A stretch of 64,000 bases of DNA from JAJRAG01 sp050010535 (GTDB lineage: Archaea > Thermoplasmatota > Thermoplasmata > Methanomassiliicoccales > JACIVX01), in assembly GCA_050010535.1 (NCBI GenBank), contig JBEKKT010000003.1, positions 10,950 to 74,949 on the forward strand, in the 5' to 3' direction. The notes beneath the pieces were generated by a model. That model saw only the letters and a program-made list of their open reading frames with translations, did no database searches and was not told where the DNA came from. Shown in pieces: positions 62,810-64,000 of this stretch (positions are counted from its first letter, which is position 1; each line of letters starts with the position of its first letter). Position numbers and translations under genes: made by a program.

Positions 62810-63878
62810 GCCAAATTACCTCCTCTTTCCATCTCCCCTGGCCGAAATCCTCCGCCGCTGTGACCGCAGCCGCAATGTTCTCGAAGACCGTCTTCGGTGA
62901 GATTTCACAGCCAGGCGCAAGTATCATCCCTGTCCCGTCGGTGAATCCGGCCTCAATCGCTTGTTTCGCCTCTCTCTTGACGTCATCAGGTCCGCCAAGA
63001 ATCAGGGTCGTCGTCTGATCGAGTCCGCCAACAAGGCAGACCTTCCTGCCGTAACTCTTTTTTGCCTGCTCAACGGTGAGATTGCTACCCCTGTCCCACC
63101 AATTTATTCCATTCGCGTTCGGGTACTCCGACAGGAGTCCAAAGTGAGGTGTGACTCCGCAAACATGCAATATGTTGCTGCCGCCCTGACTCTTCACCTT
63201 GTTCAGGATTTGGCGATCATATTGAGCACCGAACTCCAGGTATTGTTCTTCCGTAGTTATCTCTCCAGAGGCCCTCGTCGTGGCGAATAATACGCCATCT
63301 GCACCGGCATCAATGATCGCGTCAATGTAGGCCACAATCGATTCGGACATCGTTCTAAGACCTCTGTGCAGAGGCTCGGGATTCAAGACTATATCCATCA
63401 TCACCTGCTCCATGTTGCAGACATGCGTTGCACTCGTCAATGGACTCGGCACATATGGCATCAGAGCTACCTTATCCCCGAGCTTCTTCCGTATCTCCCG
63501 TATGGCTTGAATCGTGACATGCATTCTGCCGTCTCTAATAGGGTCCAGAATCTTCAACTTGTCCCAGTCCTCAGGCTCCCTCACGACAAACACGTCCAGC
63601 ATGGGCGTCAGACCGTCCTCGTATCGCATTTTGACGCCCCAACCCTCGGCCGTCTGGCCCATGTCAGAGGTCGGATGCAACAGATCTACACCGGTCTTCT
63701 TCCAAAACGCAATCTGGCCCTTCGCCATCTTTGCACCGCTTTGGGCATAATCTTTGGTCGAGAAATTGCCTGCCATGGCGCCAATCGTCCACGCCATGCC
63801 ACTCACTGGTACTCTGTCCACGGGTTCGTGCTGTAGGGCAGCGATTACCCTCTCTCTAGGACTCAGTCTCATCTTCAT
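62766..63878 (-). CDS. MtaA-like UroD-family methyltransferase
   Basis: About 370 residues of the uroporphyrinogen-decarboxylase fold, in the methyltransferase (MtaA/MtbA/CmuA) branch. The zinc-binding H-x-C...C is present as ILHVCGVTPHF near residue 240 and APGCEIS near residue 330. Such enzymes move a methyl group from a corrinoid protein to coenzyme M or another thiol, or to a tetrahydropterin. The corrinoid protein is immediately upstream on this strand (stop at 63899). The C terminus runs past the start of the amidohydrolase. Start at ATG 63878 or 63872; no clear ribosome binding site. Confidence 0.85.
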   Translation of the reverse strand: MKMRLSPRERVIAALQHEPVDRVPVSGMAWTIGAMAGNFSTKDYAQSGAKMAKGQIAFWKKTGVDLLHPTSDMGQTAEGWGVKMRYEDGLTPMLDVFVVREPEDWDKLKILDPIRDGRMHVTIQAIREIRKKLGDKVALMPYVPSPLTSATHVCNMEQVMMDIVLNPEPLHRGLRTMSESIVAYIDAIIDAGADGVLFATTRASGEITTEEQYLEFGAQYDRQILNKVKSQGGSNILHVCGVTPHFGLLSEYPNANGINWWDRGSNLTVEQAKKSYGRKVCLVGGLDQTTTLILGGPDDVKREAKQAIEAGFTDGTGMILAPGCEISPKTVFENIAAAVTAAEDFGQGRWKEEVIWHEEKSAVGRRDNQC

Positions 63879-63898
63879 TTCAATCACTTTCAATCGGT

Positions 63899-64000
63899 CT
63901 ACGATCTGCCTTCGCTCGCCGCCAAATAAGCCTGATTGCCCTTCATTAGCTGCCCGACGAGTTCGACGGTCAGGATGGCATCGCCGCCATAGCCGTCTGC
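63899..64000 (-). CDS. Corrinoid protein, C-terminal part (cut by window edge)
   Basis: The minus strand is open from the window edge to the TAG at 63899-63901 and reads ADGYGGDAILTVELVGQLM, the terminal helix region of methyltransferase corrinoid proteins. It is 20 bases from the MtaA-like gene, the usual corrinoid/methyltransferase pairing. Only 33 residues are visible, so the assignment depends on that match and context. Confidence 0.55.
   Translation of the reverse strand, partial: ADGYGGDAILTVELVGQLMKGNQAYLAASEGRS

Noticed and set aside
1..64000. CRISPR arrays, insertion sequences, rRNA genes or a replication origin
   Set aside because: I saw no regularly spaced repeats, transposase genes, rRNA-like sequence or Orc1/Cdc6 gene with origin boxes.

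Overview
The window looks like a chromosome segment of an anaerobic archaeon. The signs are A/T-rich TATA-type boxes about 25-40 bases upstream of genes, a tRNA with a small intron in the anticodon loop, and archaeal-type Trm1, glutamyl-, glycyl- and valyl-tRNA synthetases, MptD, THEP1 NTPase, a predicted anhydromevalonate-phosphate decarboxylase and a zinc-finger-rich topoisomerase I. A relative of the Thermoplasmatota is my best guess for the lineage, but that is inference. No mcr gene is visible. The metabolism hinted at is anaerobic: a 2-oxoacid:ferredoxin oxidoreductase subunit, ADP-forming acetyl-CoA synthetase, tungsten aldehyde oxidoreductase, hydrogenase maturation proteins and corrinoid-dependent methyl transfer.

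Left part (1-13.7 kb): a broken superoxide dismutase; korC-like and acdB-like genes; pterin, tRNA-modification and purine genes; a UbiD-family decarboxylase; gltX; a decayed feoB tail. Then comes a cysteine island on the minus strand: tRNA-Cys with a 13-nt intron, cysK, cysE, cysS, and a radical SAM gene immediately after cysS. Middle-left (13.9-27.5 kb): an unknown conserved protein; TPR and PrsW remnants; pyrD-pyrK; a cysteine desulfurase; a macro-domain/ThpR pair; a frameshifted ferredoxin-NADP reductase-like gene; a 58-residue ferredoxin; an amidohydrolase-Usp-CBS-glyS cluster; and a four-CBS protein that appears fused to a ribosome-hibernation (HPF-like) domain.

Middle (27.5-49.9 kb): valS, a DEAD-box helicase, tRNA-Gly, a tiny zinc-ribbon gene with a structured leader and terminator, acs, a CoA-transferase/GNAT gene interrupted by an in-frame TAG, two ferritin-like genes, hypA-hypD, nth-folC, an asparagine-synthase-like gene without glutaminase, acdA, nikR, topA, and a SPASM radical SAM gene with a TIGR04076 protein.

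Right part (50-64 kb): a methyl-transfer region. A corrinoid protein is followed by a CobW-type GTPase and a His-rich protein. Divergent from it are two RACo-type corrinoid-activating proteins flanking an Lrp-type regulator, then an AOR. At the right edge a second corrinoid protein (partial) sits next to an MtaA-like UroD-family methyltransferase, an amidohydrolase and a class III aminotransferase. No substrate-specific methyltransferase is seen, so it must lie elsewhere or be one of the unrecognised parts.

About seven non-essential genes are broken by frameshifts or TAG stops while all the housekeeping genes are open, which argues for real decay rather than general sequencing error. The single-base cases still need read support.
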